From: Moniliophthora roreri
Lineage: Eukaryota; Basidiomycota; Agaricomycetes; Agaricales; Marasmiaceae
Length of the DNA stretch: 64,000 nucleotides
Reading direction: 5' to 3'
Assembly: GCA_001466705.2 (NCBI GenBank)
Contig: LATX02000229.1
Location: 231,898-295,897 of the forward strand
Position 1 is the first letter of the stretch. Each line of letters opens with the position of its first letter. Both the position numbers and the translations under genes were made by a program. Positions 62,554-64,000 of this stretch are shown piece after piece. The notes under the pieces were generated by a model, which ran no database searches, was not told the origin of the DNA, and was given only the letters and a program-made list of their open reading frames with translations.

Positions 62554-64000
62554 TTAAACCGTAAATGTCACCTTCCCATCAGCTAGTCGCTGCTGCCCAT
62601 CCGAGTCAACTTCCATGGCGGTCATGCTTGAGTGCACCTGTGCTCGAGAGATGGTGATGGTTCCTTCCCGAAGATGTGGTTGACTGGTGAACTGTATGTC
62701 CGAGATCTTCTCCTGTAAGCTTTCGACATTTTTCCCAAGTTTGGCTCGAACCATTATCAATGTTGGAGCAATTCCCTACAGGACGTCGTTAAAACAATAA
62801 ACGTTATGAATATTACGACTTACAGCACTCAGCGTCATGAGCGGCGCAAAATCAAGAGGCAATCCGTCCAGTGTTGTAGTATTGTATGTGATTAGGGTGA
62901 TAATGCTCATAATTGGATAAAGTAGACCAGACTCGAGTCTAGTACCGAGGAGTTTAATAAAAGGACGATAGCAATTAAAGCAAAGGCGCGCTCACATAAT
63001 CCTAAAGACCGAGTGCATAAGCTTATCACTTGCATGAACTCCGTGAGCACGGACTTGTCGATTGATCCACCAAATACGTCCAGCTTTGCATGAACGGGTC
63101 AGAACTGGAAACGGGTCGTCTAAGATGTAAGCACTATACCGGTAAGAAGAGTAAGCACGAAGTTGACAACGAGGCTGGTGACACTGTATACGAAATTGGT
63201 AATTCTTCCACTAGTGTAAAGGGCCGGATTCAAGGACTCAGAGTCAACCTCAACTGTAATCAGTACTGCGCTGACGACCCCGATGACTGAAGTCGGCCAT
63301 GTAACGTGTTCAACGTCGATGTCAGAGGGAAGGCAGCTGTGCACGCACTATTTGTGAGGACCGAGGCTACTACTAGCGGTAAGGCAACTCGTTTCCTGGA
63401 ACTCCAGATCAAATAGCAGCGATGTATCTGCGAAAAAAGGGGAGGGTCAGGTAGGATCAGCATGATAAATTGCCACTTGAGCTACGAACTAGCATGTATT
63501 CCGCTACGATGCTGGAATGTTATAGGTTAGTTTCCTGAGCATTGAGCAATGGAGTGAAGTACTTGAGGATGATAGGTATCAGTAGTATGAAAGCGCTAAG
63601 AGAGTTTCAGTAAAAGAGAGTGTGATAAGATGCCAGCTCCTTACACCAAAGCTGTTTTGTAACTATCATGGGTCCAGTAGTCCACCAAAGGCTCGTAATC
63701 TCGAGTCTTGACTGCAGTAAAGCAGATGATGGAATCGCGAACCAGATAAACGGTTTCGATCACGACATAAGCCGTAGAAAACACAAAGAGAATCACCGTC
63801 AGTAATAGATACAGGCTCCAATTGAGCCGCTCGTCGCATTGCTGACGGCTGCGCATCATGTAGACAGCTGCGCCAAACAGCAGGACATATAAGCCTAGTA
63901 TGGCTTGTCATATTCTCGTCGTGCTCGAGGTAGATCAAGGACTTACCATAGACAAAATACGTGGCCTAACACGTGGATTAGTCAAACATATGGAGTCATA
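62554..64000 (-). CDS. Multi-pass (7TM-like) membrane protein, divergent paralogue, 5' end beyond window
   Basis: The same family as the array 7TM-like genes but clearly different in sequence. Visible exons include WSLYLLLTVILFVFSTAYVV, AVKTRDYEPLVDYW, IHRCYLIWSSRKRVALPLVV, SVTSLVVNFVLTLLTG, ESGLLYPIMSIITLITYN, and GIAPTLIMVRAKLGKNVESL. The hydrophilic tail ends ADGKVTFTV at 62554. The start lies outside the window to the right. It is not part of the recent duplication, because spacers and flanks do not match the array. Confidence 0.7.

Overview
The window is fungal nuclear DNA, almost certainly from a mushroom-forming basidiomycete (Agaricomycetes). Nearly every gene is broken by several 45-65 nt introns. 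The gene families fit that group: DUF6534 membrane proteins, a second mushroom-type multi-pass membrane family, S1/P1 nuclease, a secreted heme peroxidase, an aryl-alcohol-dehydrogenase-like reductase, and HET and Het-C incompatibility proteins. No bacterial, organellar or viral genes were seen. Four single-base N positions mark assembly gaps.

Layout. 1-2.9 kb: the 3' part of a multi-pass membrane gene, then a 1.4 kb element with inverted ends. 3-4.5 kb: a secreted GDSL hydrolase. 5.1-16.7 kb: a conserved housekeeping block with Het-C, App1 lipid phosphatase, succinate dehydrogenase assembly factor 2, two DUF3602 genes, a Hva1-type TUDOR protein and Pet100 (cytochrome oxidase assembly). 16.8-38.6 kb: a duplicated array of three gene families, namely a PLP-dependent serine/threonine dehydratase (-), a DUF6534 protein (+) and a 7TM-like protein (-). 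39.4-54.2 kb: Snf1 kinase, S1/P1 nuclease, heme peroxidase, class I histone deacetylase, arylsulfatase and HET protein. 55-59.7 kb: repeats, gaps and a relic of an arylsulfatase. 60.7-62.2 kb: an aldo/keto reductase. The window ends in another, more divergent 7TM-like gene.

The most informative region is the 16.8-38.6 kb array. The two internal dehydratase fragments and the two internal DUF6534 fragments meet at the same kind of junction (about 28.22 and 33.58 kb). Dehydratase coding sequence runs directly into the fifth exon of DUF6534. One recombination between these two genes, followed by tandem copying of the 5.35 kb unit, explains the layout. The outer dehydratases and one outer DUF6534 gene remain full-length, and the three 7TM-like genes inside the units all stay open. 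The co-duplication of two membrane protein families with an amino-acid deaminase is the best candidate for an undescribed functional grouping, but no function can be read from the sequence.

A second theme is unusual splicing. GC-AG introns are needed to keep frame in Pet100, in two positions of each DUF6534 gene and in the aldo/keto reductase. Exon borders were inferred by eye from splice consensus and paralogue comparison, so internal borders are approximate unless stated.
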